Positions 42,778-53,875 of a stretch of DNA of 64,000 nt are shown in pieces. This DNA is from Streptacidiphilus jiangxiensis (lineage in GTDB: Bacteria > Actinomycetota > Actinomycetes > Streptomycetales > Streptomycetaceae). The stretch covers positions 62,001-126,000 of the forward strand of contig NZ_FOAZ01000023.1 in NCBI RefSeq assembly GCF_900109465.1. Direction: 5' to 3'. The notes beneath the pieces are model-generated. The model did no database searches. It saw only the letters and a program-made list of their open reading frames with translations, and was not told where the DNA came from. Each line of letters starts with the position of its first letter. Within the stretch, counting starts at the first letter, position 1. Position numbers and translations under genes: made by a program.

Positions 42778-43982
42778 AGCACCGCCTCGAGGTCTGGGCC
42801 GCGCGAACCTGGGCCGGGCTCAAGGGGCGGGTGATGAGCTGGCCCGGCTGGGTCCGCTACTGGCTGATCACGGTCGTGATGGTGGGCGTCGCCTACCTGG
42901 ACGTCACCGAACCCAACTACCCGGGCCCCAAGGACTGGACCTACTGGGTCTCGATCCTGGCCTGTGTGGTCATCGTCGCGCGGCGCCGCTATCCGCGGCT
43001 GGTGCTCTGCCTGACCCTGCCGGGCCTGTACGCGGGCACCTCCCTGGTCGCCGCGATGGTTGCCCTCTACGCGGTGGCCCGCTCGCGCCGGGCCGCCTGG
43101 CAGGCGTGGCTGGCGTCGGCGTTCCTCTGGTTCGGCACGTACCTGCCGTGGCCGATCAGTAAGGTCATGACGGAGTCCCCCGGCGACCACGTCCAGCGGG
43201 TGATCTACGCCAGCATCTACGCCATCGGCCCGACCGCACTGGGTCTGCTGGTGCAGACCCGTGAGGCGCTGCGCGCCCGCGTCCAGGAGCTGGCCACGCT
43301 GCGCGACCACGAGCGCGAACTCCACGCGCAGACGGTCATCGCCCGCGAGCGGGCCCGGATCGCACGCGAGATGCACGACGTCGTCTCCCACCAGGCCGGA
43401 CTGATAGCCGTCCAGGCGGGTGCGCTGCAGGTCACCGCGAAGGACCCGGACGTCCGCGAGGCCGCGGGGACGATGCGCGGCCTCGCCGTCGCCACGCTGG
43501 AGGAGCTGCGCAGCATGATCCTCGTGCTGCGTGCGGCCGGCGCGGGCCCCACCGAGCTGGCCCCGCAGCCCCGGCTCGCCGATCTGCCGCGCCTGGTCGC
43601 GGAGTCCGAGGCGGACGCCTCGCTCGACGTGGTCGGCTACAGCGAGGACGCCCTGCCGCTGCTGCCCGAGCCGATCGAGCGCGCCGCGTACCGCACCGTC
43701 CAGGAGGCGCTGACCAACGCCCGCAAGCACGCCCCCGGCGCGGCGACGTCCGTCCGGGTGGAGCTGCGCGAGGACTGCCTGCGCGTCGCGGTCACCAACG
43801 CGGCGCCCCCGACCGGCCCGGTCGACCGCGACCCCCAACTCCAACTCCCCGGCGGCGGCCACGGCATCGTCGGCCTCCGGGAACGCGCTGCCCTCCTCGG
43901 CGGAACCCTTGCCGCAGGCCCCACGGCGGACGGCGGCTTCAAGATCCGCCTCTCACTGCCCCTGACGGCGTCGGCACGCTAG
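42774..43982 (+). CDS. Sensor histidine kinase (HisKA_3 type)
   Basis: 402 residues. Four or five membrane helices occupy about 25-160, with almost no extracytoplasmic domain, so it probably senses within the membrane, as DesK-type kinases do. The dimerisation/phospho-acceptor helix has RERARIAREMHDVVSHQAGLIAVQAG near 195-220 (His in EMHDVVSH); the N-box is EALTNARKHAPG near 310 and the ATP-lid G-box GGGHGIVGLRERAALLGG near 362. Translationally coupled to the response regulator (GTGA overlap). The stop lies inside a terminator hairpin. Confidence 0.92.
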   Translation: MKHRLEVWAARTWAGLKGRVMSWPGWVRYWLITVVMVGVAYLDVTEPNYPGPKDWTYWVSILACVVIVARRRYPRLVLCLTLPGLYAGTSLVAAMVALYAVARSRRAAWQAWLASAFLWFGTYLPWPISKVMTESPGDHVQRVIYASIYAIGPTALGLLVQTREALRARVQELATLRDHERELHAQTVIARERARIAREMHDVVSHQAGLIAVQAGALQVTAKDPDVREAAGTMRGLAVATLEELRSMILVLRAAGAGPTELAPQPRLADLPRLVAESEADASLDVVGYSEDALPLLPEPIERAAYRTVQEALTNARKHAPGAATSVRVELREDCLRVAVTNAAPPTGPVDRDPQLQLPGGGHGIVGLRERAALLGGTLAAGPTADGGFKIRLSLPLTASAR

Positions 43983-43991
43983 GGCGTGCCG
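43972..43991. terminator. Terminator hairpin overlapping the kinase stop codon
   Basis: CGGCACGC-TAGG-GCGTGCCG, a perfect 8-bp stem with a 4-base loop that contains the stop codon TAG at 43980-43982. It probably ends the two-component operon transcript. Confidence 0.7.
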
Positions 43992-44191
43992 CCCCGGGGG
44001 ATCGGCTCGGTCGGTGGTGAACCGCCCGCGGGCACCGGACCGCTGGCGCGAGGACGCCGCTGTCGGGCCGCGAGGGGGACAGCTTCGACGGGTGACGCTC
44101 ACCTGGTGCAACCTGCTGTTTCCTCAAAAGGCATAGGCTCGTCCTCGACGAATCGGCTCGTGAGGGCGGGCCGGTGTTGGAAGGACGTGTG

Positions 44192-45838
44192 ATGACCCAG
44201 GGAACCCGTCTGGACCAGCTGCCCGAGTGGGCGGCGCTGGCCGCGCACCGCGCAGAGTTCGGGGAGACGCACCTGCGTTCGCTGTTCGCCGAGGACCCCA
44301 AGCGCGGCGAGTCGTACACCCTCCAGGTGGGTGACCTCTATGTCGACTACTCCAAGCACCTGGTGACGGACGAAACGCTGACGCTGCTGCGCAAGCTCGC
44401 CGAGGTGCGGGGCGTGGCGGCGCTGCGGGACGCCATGTTCCGCGGCGAGAAGATCAACATCACCGAGGACCGTGCGGTGCTGCACACCGCGCTGCGCGCG
44501 CCCCGTGGCGCGGTGGTCGAGGTGGACGGCGTCAACGTGGTGCCTGAGGTCCACGCCGTGCTCGACAAGATGGCCGACTTCTCGCGCCGGATCCGCTCCG
44601 GCGAGTGGAAGGGCCACACCGGCAAGCGGATCCGCAACGTCGTCAACATCGGCATCGGCGGTTCGGACCTCGGCCCCGCGATGGCCTACGAGGTGCTGCG
44701 CAGCTTCGCGGACCGCGACCTGACGGTGCGTTTCGTCTCCAACGTCGACGGCGCGGACCTGCACGAGGCCGTGCGGGACCTGGACGCCGCAGAGACGCTG
44801 TTCATCGTCGCCTCGAAGACGTTCACCACCATCGAGACCGTCACCAACGCCACCAGCGCCCGCACCTGGCTGCTGGAGCAGCTCGGCGCCGACACCGACG
44901 CAGTGGCCAAGCACTTCGTCGCGCTGTCGACCAACGCCACCGAGGTCGCGAAGTTCGGCATCGACGTGGCCAACATGTTCGAGTTCTGGGACTGGGTCGG
45001 CGGCCGCTACTCCTACGACTCCGCGATCGGCCTGTCGCTGATGATCGCCATCGGCCCGGAGGCGTTCGAGGAGATGCTGGGCGGCTTCCGCCTGGTCGAC
45101 GAGCACTTCCGCACCGCGCCGCCGGAGCAGAACGTGCCACTGCTGCTGGGCCTGCTGGGCCTTTGGTACGGGGCGTTCTTCGACGCGCAGGCGCACGCCG
45201 TGCTGCCGTACTCGCACTACCTGTCCAAGTTCACCGCCTACCTGCAGCAGCTGGACATGGAGTCCAACGGCAAGTCCGTGCAGCGCGACGGTCAGCCGGT
45301 GCACTGGCAGACCGGCCCGGTCGTCTGGGGAACCCCGGGCACCAACGGCCAGCACGCCTACTACCAGCTGCTGCACCAGGGCACCAAGGTGATCCCGGCC
45401 GACCTGATCGGCTTCGCCCGTCCGGTCGCCGACCTCGCGCCCGGCCTGGTGGCCCAGCACGACCTGCTGATGGCGAACCTGTTCGCCCAGGGCCAGGCGC
45501 TGGCCTTCGGCAAGACGCCGGAGGAGGTGCGCGCCGAGGGCGTCGCCGAGGAGCTGGTGCCGCACAAGACGTTCCAGGGCAACCACCCGACGTCGACCAT
45601 CCTGGCCGGCGAGCTCACGCCGTCCGTGCTGGGCCAGCTGGTCGCCCTGTACGAGCACAAGGTGTTCGTCCAGGGCGCGATCTGGAACATCGACTCCTTC
45701 GACCAGTGGGGCGTCGAGCTCGGCAAGGTGCTGGCCCGGAGGATCGAGCCGTCCCTCGTCGAGGGCACCGGCCTGGACGCGCTGGACTCCTCCACCGCCG
45801 GACTCGCCACCCGCTACCGCGAGCTGCGCGGGCGCTGA
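44192..45838 (+). CDS. pgi: Glucose-6-phosphate isomerase
   Basis: 548 residues, the usual length. It interconverts glucose-6-phosphate and fructose-6-phosphate. Family signatures are [18 protein letters not shown] near 150, the sugar-phosphate loop SKTFTTIET near 210, [18 protein letters not shown] near 263, MESNGKSV near 354, [19 protein letters not shown] near 378 (catalytic Glu/His region) and GNHPTST near 465. The ATG at 44192 is preferred: GGAAGGA lies eight bases upstream. A TAGGCT hexamer at about 44144 may be its -10. Confidence 0.97.
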   Translation: MTQGTRLDQLPEWAALAAHRAEFGETHLRSLFAEDPKRGESYTLQVGDLYVDYSKHLVTDETLTLLRKLAEVRGVAALRDAMFRGEKINITEDRAVLHTALRAPRGAVVEVDGVNVVPEVHAVLDKMADFSRRIRSGEWKGHTGKRIRNVVNIGIGGSDLGPAMAYEVLRSFADRDLTVRFVSNVDGADLHEAVRDLDAAETLFIVASKTFTTIETVTNATSARTWLLEQLGADTDAVAKHFVALSTNATEVAKFGIDVANMFEFWDWVGGRYSYDSAIGLSLMIAIGPEAFEEMLGGFRLVDEHFRTAPPEQNVPLLLGLLGLWYGAFFDAQAHAVLPYSHYLSKFTAYLQQLDMESNGKSVQRDGQPVHWQTGPVVWGTPGTNGQHAYYQLLHQGTKVIPADLIGFARPVADLAPGLVAQHDLLMANLFAQGQALAFGKTPEEVRAEGVAEELVPHKTFQGNHPTSTILAGELTPSVLGQLVALYEHKVFVQGAIWNIDSFDQWGVELGKVLARRIEPSLVEGTGLDALDSSTAGLATRYRELRGR

Positions 45839-45848
45839 GTCCCGGGGG

Positions 45849-46634
45849 TCACCAGGGCATCGCCACGCCGCCGTTGGGACGCAGGATCTGACCGGTCACG
45901 AACCGGGCGGCATCGCTGACCAGGTAGTGGACGGCGTGGGCGATGTCCTCCGGCTCGCCGATCATGCCGAGCGGGGACATCCGCTTGAGCGGCTTCTCCG
46001 CCGCGGCGCGCGCGGCCTCGTCGATGCTGCCGTCGGGCAGCAGGTAGTGACGGGAGGTCATCGCGGTGCGCACCAGACCCGGTGCCACCGCGTTGACCCG
46101 CACGCCGTAGCGGCCGACCTCGGCGGCCAGGTTCTTGGTCAGCTGCACCACGGCGGCCTTCGAGACGCTGTAGCTCATGATCTCCGGCGTCGCGCTGTCC
46201 ACCGCGCCGGACGCGGTGTTGACGATGGCACCGCTGCCCTGCGCGCACATGATGCGCGCCGCCGTCTGGCAGGCGTGGAAGGTGCCCTTGAAGTTGACCG
46301 CCCAGACGGCGTCCAGGTCCTCCTCGGGCACGTCGACCACGAGGCCGGTGCGGATGATCCCGGCGATGTTGCACAGGATGTCCAGCCTCCCGTGGCGGTC
46401 GGCGGTCCCCTGGATCAGGTCGACGACCTGCTCGCGCCGGGCGACGTCGACGTGGGCCGGCACGCCGTCGATCTCCGCGGCGGTGCGTTCGGCGGCTGCG
46501 CCGTCGACGTCCGCGCAGACGACCCGCGCCCCCGCGTCGGCCAGCAGGCGCGCGGTCGCGCGTCCGATGCCGCTGCCCGCGCCGGTGACGACGGCGACTC
46601 GCTTGTCCAGTGCGTACGCGCTGAAATCCACCAT
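45849..46634 (-). CDS. SDR-family oxidoreductase (classical, FabG-like)
   Basis: 261 residues, one classical short-chain dehydrogenase domain: RVAVVTGAGSGIGRATARLL at 12-31 (TGxxxGxG), NIAGI near 89, catalytic Ser in NTASGAVDSATPEI near 138 and Tyr-x3-Lys in SYSVSKAA near 154. The C-terminus FVTGQILRPNGGVAMPW is typical. An acidic Asp after the second strand (VVCADVDG) favours NAD over NADP. The substrate is unknown. It is divergent from an acyl-CoA thioesterase gene across a palindromic operator, which points to acyl-chain chemistry. Confidence 0.9.
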   Translation of the reverse strand: MVDFSAYALDKRVAVVTGAGSGIGRATARLLADAGARVVCADVDGAAAERTAAEIDGVPAHVDVARREQVVDLIQGTADRHGRLDILCNIAGIIRTGLVVDVPEEDLDAVWAVNFKGTFHACQTAARIMCAQGSGAIVNTASGAVDSATPEIMSYSVSKAAVVQLTKNLAAEVGRYGVRVNAVAPGLVRTAMTSRHYLLPDGSIDEAARAAAEKPLKRMSPLGMIGEPEDIAHAVHYLVSDAARFVTGQILRPNGGVAMPW

Positions 46635-46680
46635 GCCGAGGTGGTAGCAGATGCGCCTTGACGTTGGAAGAACCGTTGCG

Positions 46681-46703
46681 CTTAACTACCGTTAAGTAAC
46701 TTA
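46681..46703. promoter_or_regulatory. Two overlapping inverted repeats between SDR and thioesterase genes
   Basis: CTTAAC-TACC-GTTAAG (46681-46696) is perfect and overlaps TAAGT-A-ACTTA (46693-46703). The arrangement and the TAAGT core resemble the operator between fabG4 and the thiolase at 21428-21464, so one TetR-type lipid regulator may serve both. Confidence 0.65.
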
Positions 46704-46731
46704 TGACGGTGGTCAGAATCAGGGAGTCGAG

Positions 46732-47562
46732 ATGACCGAGTTCGAGCAGGGCACCGCGGTCGCCCGACGTGCGGGCGCGCCCGGCGTCTACGACGCCGAG
46801 CTGGACGCGGGCTGGCGCATCGGCGGCGGCATCAACGGCGGCCTGCTGCTCTCCCTCGTCGGTCGGGCCCTCGGCGACCACCTCGGTGAGGCCGGTGGCC
46901 ACCCGCAGCCCGTCTCGCTGAGCGGTTACTACGTCTCACCCTCCCGTCCCGGCCCCGCCGAGGTCCACGTCGAGCAGATCCGCAGCGGCCGCACCCTCTC
47001 CACCGGCGCCGCCACCCTGCGCCAGACCGCGGACGACGGCACCAGCGTCGAGCGCCTGCGGGTGCTGGCCGGCTACGGCGACCTCTCGCGCTCCGACGAG
47101 GATGTGCGCACCAGCGCCAAGCCGCCGCAGCTCCCGCCGGTCGAGCAGTGCATCGGCACCGACGCCGCCCCGCCGCAGTTCCTCGCCTCCGCGGAGCTGC
47201 TGCAGCGCCTGGACCTGCGCCTCGACCCGGCCTATGTGGGCTGGGCGCTCGGCAAGCCCTCCGGCGAGGGGAAGATCCAGGGCTGGCTGCGCATGGCCGA
47301 CGGCCACGAGCCCGACCCGCTGCTGCTCCTCTTCGCCGTCGACGCCCTGCCGCCGACCACCTTCGACCTCGGCCTCTTCGGCTGGACGCCGACGGTCGAG
47401 CTCACCGTCCACGTCCGCGCCCTGCCCGCCCCGGGCTGGCTCCGCGTCGTCCACTCCACCCGCAACCTGGCCGGCGGCTTCCTGGAGGAGGACTGCGAGA
47501 TCTGGGACTCCAACGACCGCCTGGTCGCCCAGTCCCGCCAGCTCGCGGTCGTGCCGCGCTAG
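46732..47562 (+). CDS. TesB-like acyl-CoA thioesterase (double hotdog)
   Basis: 276 residues. It begins like actinobacterial thioesterase-superfamily proteins: YDAELDAGWRIGGGINGGLLLSLVGRAL near 19-46, VSLSGYYVSPSRPGPAEVHVEQIRSGRTL near 61-89 (first hotdog) and a second hotdog with LLFAVDALPPTTFDLG, WTPTVELTVHVRALPAPGWLRVVHSTRNLAGGFLEEDCEIWDS, the conserved DG/EE-type ending. Catalytic Asp/Thr/Gln positions cannot be placed securely. It should hydrolyse acyl-CoA. GGGAG precedes the ATG. It is convergent with the sigma factor gene (1-bp gap). Confidence 0.85.
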   Translation: MTEFEQGTAVARRAGAPGVYDAELDAGWRIGGGINGGLLLSLVGRALGDHLGEAGGHPQPVSLSGYYVSPSRPGPAEVHVEQIRSGRTLSTGAATLRQTADDGTSVERLRVLAGYGDLSRSDEDVRTSAKPPQLPPVEQCIGTDAAPPQFLASAELLQRLDLRLDPAYVGWALGKPSGEGKIQGWLRMADGHEPDPLLLLFAVDALPPTTFDLGLFGWTPTVELTVHVRALPAPGWLRVVHSTRNLAGGFLEEDCEIWDSNDRLVAQSRQLAVVPR

Positions 47563-47563
47563 C

Positions 47564-48784
47564 TCAGGGCAGTTGCTTCCGGCGGCGGGTCAGGGCGGCG
47601 GTCTCGGCGGCGTTGCCCGCCAGGTCGATCGCCCGGTCGTAGGCCGCCTGCGACTCCGCGGTCCGGCCGAGCCGGCGCAGCAGCTCGGCACGGGCCGCGT
47701 GGAACGCGTGGTAGCCGTCGAGCGGCTGCGCGAGCCGGTCGACGGAGGCCAGCGCCACCGCCGGGCCGTCGAGCTCGCCGAGTGCGATGGCCCGGTTGAG
47801 GGCGACGACCGGTGAGCGGTCCAGGCACACCAGCTGGTCGTAGAGGGCGACGACCTGCGACCAGTCGGTGTCCCGGAAGTCGCGGGCGGAGGTGTGCACC
47901 GCGTTGATCGCCGCCAGGAGCTGGTAGCGGCCGGGCGCCTGCCCGGACCCCAGCCGCTCCCGCACGAGCCGGTGACCCTCGGTGATCAGGCCCGCGTCCC
48001 AGGCCGTGCGGTCCTGCTCGTCCAGGGCGACGAGCTCGCCGCCCGGCGAGACCCTCGCAGAGCGGCGGGCCTCGGTGAGCAGCATCAGCGCGAGCAACCC
48101 CGCCACCTCGCCGTCCTGCGGCAGCAGTTCCCGGAGCAGGCGGGTGAGCCGGATCGCCTCCGCCGTCAGGTCCTGGCGGACCGGGTCGGTGTCGGGGCCG
48201 GTGGCGAGGTAGCCCTCGTTGAAGACCAGGAACAGCACCGTGAGCACACCTGCGACGCGCGCGGGGAGATCCTCCGCGGCCGGCACCCGGTAGGGGATCC
48301 GCGCCGCCTTGATCTTCGTCTTCGCCCGCGTGATCCGCCGCGCCATCGCGCCCTCCTGGACCAGGAACGCCCGCGCGATCTCGGCCACGGTCAGCCCGCC
48401 GACCATGCGCAGCGTCAGTGCGACGCGGGCGTCCGAGGCCAGGGCGGGGTGGCAGCAGACGAAGACCAGCCGCAGCCGCCCGTCCTCGACGGCGCCGACC
48501 GACTCGGGCGGATCCTCCTGCCACATCCCGGCCTCCTGCTGCTTGGCCTCACGCCTGCTCTCACGCCGGATCCGGTCGATGGCCTTGCGGTGCGCGGTCG
48601 TGGTCAGCCACGCCCCGGGGTTCGGCGGCACTCCGTCGGCCGGCCACCGCTCCACCGCCGTCGCGAACGCCTCGGCGGCGGCCTCCTCGGCGATGTCGAG
48701 GTCCCCGAAGCGGCGCGCCAGCACGGCCACGACCCGGGCCCACTCCTCCCGGTGGGCCCGGGTGATCGCGTCGTGCACCGTCAC
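47564..48784 (-). CDS. ECF RNA polymerase sigma factor with C-terminal TPR extension (ECF42 type)
   Basis: 406 residues. Region 2 (about 15-80: REEWARVVAVLARRFGDLDIAEEAAAEAFATAVERW) and region 4 (about 110-165: VALTLRMVGGLTVAEIARAFLVQEGAMARRITRAKTKI) form the sigma core. A helical extension of about 230 residues carries TPR-like pairs, ending AELLRRLGRTAESQAAYDRAIDLAGNAAE. This architecture, with an adjacent DGPF/YCII gene, defines the ECF42 group, in which the extension rather than an anti-sigma factor is needed for activity. The GTG at 48784 overlaps the DGPF gene's stop by four bases. Confidence 0.92.
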   Translation of the reverse strand: MTVHDAITRAHREEWARVVAVLARRFGDLDIAEEAAAEAFATAVERWPADGVPPNPGAWLTTTAHRKAIDRIRRESRREAKQQEAGMWQEDPPESVGAVEDGRLRLVFVCCHPALASDARVALTLRMVGGLTVAEIARAFLVQEGAMARRITRAKTKIKAARIPYRVPAAEDLPARVAGVLTVLFLVFNEGYLATGPDTDPVRQDLTAEAIRLTRLLRELLPQDGEVAGLLALMLLTEARRSARVSPGGELVALDEQDRTAWDAGLITEGHRLVRERLGSGQAPGRYQLLAAINAVHTSARDFRDTDWSQVVALYDQLVCLDRSPVVALNRAIALGELDGPAVALASVDRLAQPLDGYHAFHAARAELLRRLGRTAESQAAYDRAIDLAGNAAETAALTRRRKQLP

Positions 48785-49104
48785 AGGAACGGCCGGACCT
48801 CGACCTTGCGGTGGCACGCCTTCGAGCCGTCCGTGGCCAGCTTCAGTGCGACGTCGAAGTCGGGCGCCTCGATGATCCAGAAGCCCACCACGTACTCCTT
48901 GGACTCCACGAACGGGCCGTCGGTGACGAGCGGCTCCTCGCCGCGGTTGTCGACCACGGTCGCGTTGTCGGTCACCCCGAGGCCCCCGGCGAAGACCCAG
49001 TACCCGTCGGCCTGCATCTGCTTGTTGAACACCACGATCGCGGCCTGCTCGGCCTCGGTGGCGTTCTCGGCGCTGTCATGGATCACGTTGAGCAGGTACT
49101 GCAT
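48781..49104 (-). CDS. YCII-related DGPF-domain protein
   Basis: 107 residues. MQYLLNVIHDSAENATEAEQ is followed by the namesake motif VTDGPFVESKEYVVGFWIIEAP near 64-85 and a C-terminal HRKVEVRPFL. DGPF proteins are ferredoxin-like folds of unknown biochemical role, consistently encoded with ECF42 sigma factors and often the sigma factor's own target. GGGAG lies nine bases before the ATG at 49104. It is first in the two-gene operon, coupled to the sigma gene by a GTGA overlap. Confidence 0.92.
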   Translation of the reverse strand: MQYLLNVIHDSAENATEAEQAAIVVFNKQMQADGYWVFAGGLGVTDNATVVDNRGEEPLVTDGPFVESKEYVVGFWIIEAPDFDVALKLATDGSKACHRKVEVRPFL

Positions 49105-49216
49105 CTTGATCGTCTCCCGCCTTGCCCGGCCACCCCTCGCGGGCGACCTCTCACCCTTACTACGAACGCCCTCGCTCCGATCGGACACCACACCCGGACG
49201 TATGTAGTTTTGGGGC

Positions 49217-49813
49217 ATGACCGATGACCGTCCCCAGGCGGCCCCGGAGGAGATCTCCCGGTTGCGTGCCGTCGCGGACGAGCTGACCGAGGTCGCCGCG
49301 CGCCAGCAGGAGCACTGGAAGGTCGAGATCACCGACGGCCAGGTCACCGTCATGATGATGAGCCCCAGCGGGCAGCACGGGGTCAACGTCATGCGTCTTC
49401 GTCGCCAGATCGAGCAGTAGGACCCGGGCGTGGCGGCCCTCTCCGCCACGGACACCGAGGACCCGGTGACAGGCCTGCGCAAGGTGCCGGACCTGATGGT
49501 GGTCCCCGAGTCCGAGGTCGACGCGGTCGGCGCCCGGGTCAGCAGCCGCGTCGTGCTCCTCGCCGTCGAGGTCGTCTCCCCGGGCAACCCGCGCAACGAC
49601 CTCGAGGTCAAGGCGCGGGACTACCCGGCCATGGGCGTGCCCCGCTACCTCGTCGTCGACCCCCGTAAGGGCGCCGGCACGGTCTACTCCGACCCGTCGC
49701 AGGGGCCGGACGGCATGCGCTACCGCAAGGCCGTGCCCTTCGCCTTCGGCGACCGGATCTCCGTCGGGCCGTGGAGCGTCGACACCTCGGGCCTGCGGAC
49801 GTACGAGGACTGA
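49217..49813 (+). pseudogene. Uma2-family (DUF820) putative nuclease interrupted by an in-frame TAG
   Basis: Two open segments in the same frame (49217-49420 and 49421-49813) together make one Uma2 protein of about 198 residues. The first gives MTDDRPQAAPEEISRLRAVA to VNVMRLRRQIEQ; then TAG at 49418-49420; then DPGVAALSATDTEDPVTG. Read through, it has the PD-(D/E)xK elements KVPDLMVV, LLAVEVVSP and EVKARDYPAMGVPRYLVVDP. A single change from CAG (Gln) would create the stop. It is either a recent nonsense mutation, a sequencing error, or a stop that is suppressed. The second half has a GTG at 49430 but no ribosome site. Confidence 0.8.
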
Positions 49814-49824
49814 CAGGCGCCGGC

Positions 49825-50601
49825 TCAGGCCTGGCGCGGGCTGCGCCAGGCGGCGACGCCGGCGAGGGTGAGGCAGCAGGTGAGGCCGATGCCCCACGCG
49901 TCGCCCTCGTAGCGGATCGACGGGTCGGCCGCCGCCTCGCGCAGCCGGTCCGCCGGGATCACCGTGTACTCCGTCGAGTCGGTGGCGGTGACATGGCGGA
50001 CCTCGATCCAGCCGTTGCGGACCAGCGGGAGGAGAGGCGCCAGTTGGTCGTCGACGAAGGCCAGGCGGGCGGCTGCGTCCAGGTCCTGCGGCGGGTCGGG
50101 CCAGATACCGTAGGCGCCGGTCAGCCACCCGCTGTACTCGAAGGCGCAGACCAGGAGCCGTTCCTCTGCGGGGCCGAACGTGGGGTGCCCCTCGGCCGGG
50201 AGGCGGTCGACGAAGGACGTCAGGTGCTCGCTCAGCGCGGGATCCACATCGAGGACGGTGCGGCGCTTCTGGGTGGGCGCGAGGCGCCAGTTGTCCGGGT
50301 CGGCCAGGAACGCGCGCTGGTCGGCCGGCGGGAGCCGGTCGTGCAGGTGGAACGGAGGCTTTCCCGTCGCCTCGGCGACAAAGAGCTCGCCACGGTCGTG
50401 GAGGTCCAGGGCGACGGGCCTCAGTTCGGCCGCCAGTCGCTCGGCCTCCTCCACCGTGATGCTGCGCAGTGGAGCGTCCGCGCACCCCGCCCAGCGCCGC
50501 GCCGTCGAGTAGTGCTCCGGTGACCACGCGGGGAGCGCGTTCCGCGCGCCCCCACGCAACAACGTCTGCTCGGCGAGCGTGAGTGAGTCCCAGTCCCGCA
50601 C
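49825..50601 (-). CDS. Hypothetical protein with C-terminal hydrophobic helix
   Basis: 258 residues that I do not recognise. It begins SLTLAEQTLLRGGARNALPAW; the middle contains VALDLHDRGELFVAEATGKPP near 65-85 and a long charged region with FGPAEERLLVCAFEYSGWLTGAYGIWP. The final segment, GIGLTCCLTLAGVAAWR, could be a weak membrane helix. No signal peptide is visible. AAGGA lies seven bases upstream of the GTG at 50601. It lies 11 bp from the stop of a same-strand acetyltransferase gene, so the two may be co-transcribed. No function can be proposed. Confidence 0.7.
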   Translation of the reverse strand: MRDWDSLTLAEQTLLRGGARNALPAWSPEHYSTARRWAGCADAPLRSITVEEAERLAAELRPVALDLHDRGELFVAEATGKPPFHLHDRLPPADQRAFLADPDNWRLAPTQKRRTVLDVDPALSEHLTSFVDRLPAEGHPTFGPAEERLLVCAFEYSGWLTGAYGIWPDPPQDLDAAARLAFVDDQLAPLLPLVRNGWIEVRHVTATDSTEYTVIPADRLREAAADPSIRYEGDAWGIGLTCCLTLAGVAAWRSPRQA

Positions 50602-50611
50602 GTTCGGATCC

Positions 50612-51100
50612 TTACAGCTTGACGTACATGATGTGCAGCCCGACGTAGCCCTGCGTCGGGTGGTGGAAGCCCTCCGGGATCGTCGTCATGATCTCGAAGC
50701 CGAGGGACTCGTAGAGGTGCACCGCGTGGGTGTTGCTCGCCGCCACCGCGTTGAACTGCACGCCGCGGAAGCCCTGCTCCCGTGACCAGCCCAGCAGGTA
50801 CCGGCACAGGGCCCCACCGACGCCGCGGCCCTGGTGCTTCGGGTCGACCATGAAGCTGCCGCTGGCGATGTGCGAGCCCGGGCCCATCTTGTTGGCGTAC
50901 ATGGTGGCGGTCCCCAGCACCTGGCCGGAGCGGTTGACCGCCACCACGACGTGGCCCGGTGGGCGGACCATCCACATCGCGCGGCCGGTCGCCTCGTCGA
51001 CGTCGGTCGGGTAGGTGAAGGTCTCGCCGGCCGCCGTGATCTCGTGGAAGAACGGCCAGATCGACGCCCAGTCGGCGTCCGTCGCTTCGCGGATCTGCAT
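50612..51100 (-). CDS. GNAT-family N-acetyltransferase
   Basis: 162 residues, the common single-domain GNAT: IREATDADWASIWPFFHEI at 3-21, MVDPKHQGRGVGGALCRYLLGWSREQGF near 84-111 with the Q-x-x-G-x-G/A acetyl-CoA loop (QGRGVGG), and VQFNAVAASNTHAVHLYESLGFEIMTTIPEGF near 114-145. The N-x-x-A-x-x-L-Y-x-x-x-G-F pattern is typical of small-molecule acetyltransferases. The ATG at 51100 has no Shine-Dalgarno; CAGGAT ends six bases upstream, suggesting a leaderless mRNA. Confidence 0.88.
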   Translation of the reverse strand: MQIREATDADWASIWPFFHEITAAGETFTYPTDVDEATGRAMWMVRPPGHVVVAVNRSGQVLGTATMYANKMGPGSHIASGSFMVDPKHQGRGVGGALCRYLLGWSREQGFRGVQFNAVAASNTHAVHLYESLGFEIMTTIPEGFHHPTQGYVGLHIMYVKL

Positions 51101-51209
51101 GGCGCGATCCTGCCACCGCGACCCGCCCGACCGCGCGGCGGTTTTCCTCGCCGCTCCCGCCGGGACAGAATGGCGCCGCACGTATCCAGCGAGAGAGCGG
51201 TAACCAAGA

Positions 51210-53717
<2,508 letters not shown>

Positions 53718-53826
53718 GAGCCGCCGGGTTGGATGGGACCGTCAACCTTGCCAGCGATCGATGGCTCATTGATCCCTGGTGCCGATTCGGCGGATTGACG
53801 GTCCTCCAGCTCGTAGGATGATGCGC

Positions 53827-53862
53827 GAGGCCCCTCCCGTCCCCCCGTGCGGCAGGGGCCTC
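53827..53862. terminator. Terminator hairpin between tex and the convergent glucosidase gene
   Basis: GAGGCCCCT (53827-53835) pairs with AGGGGCCTC (53854-53862) across an 18-base loop, between two convergent genes. It could serve both strands. Confidence 0.7.
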
Positions 53863-53875
53863 CTTGCTGAACGAC

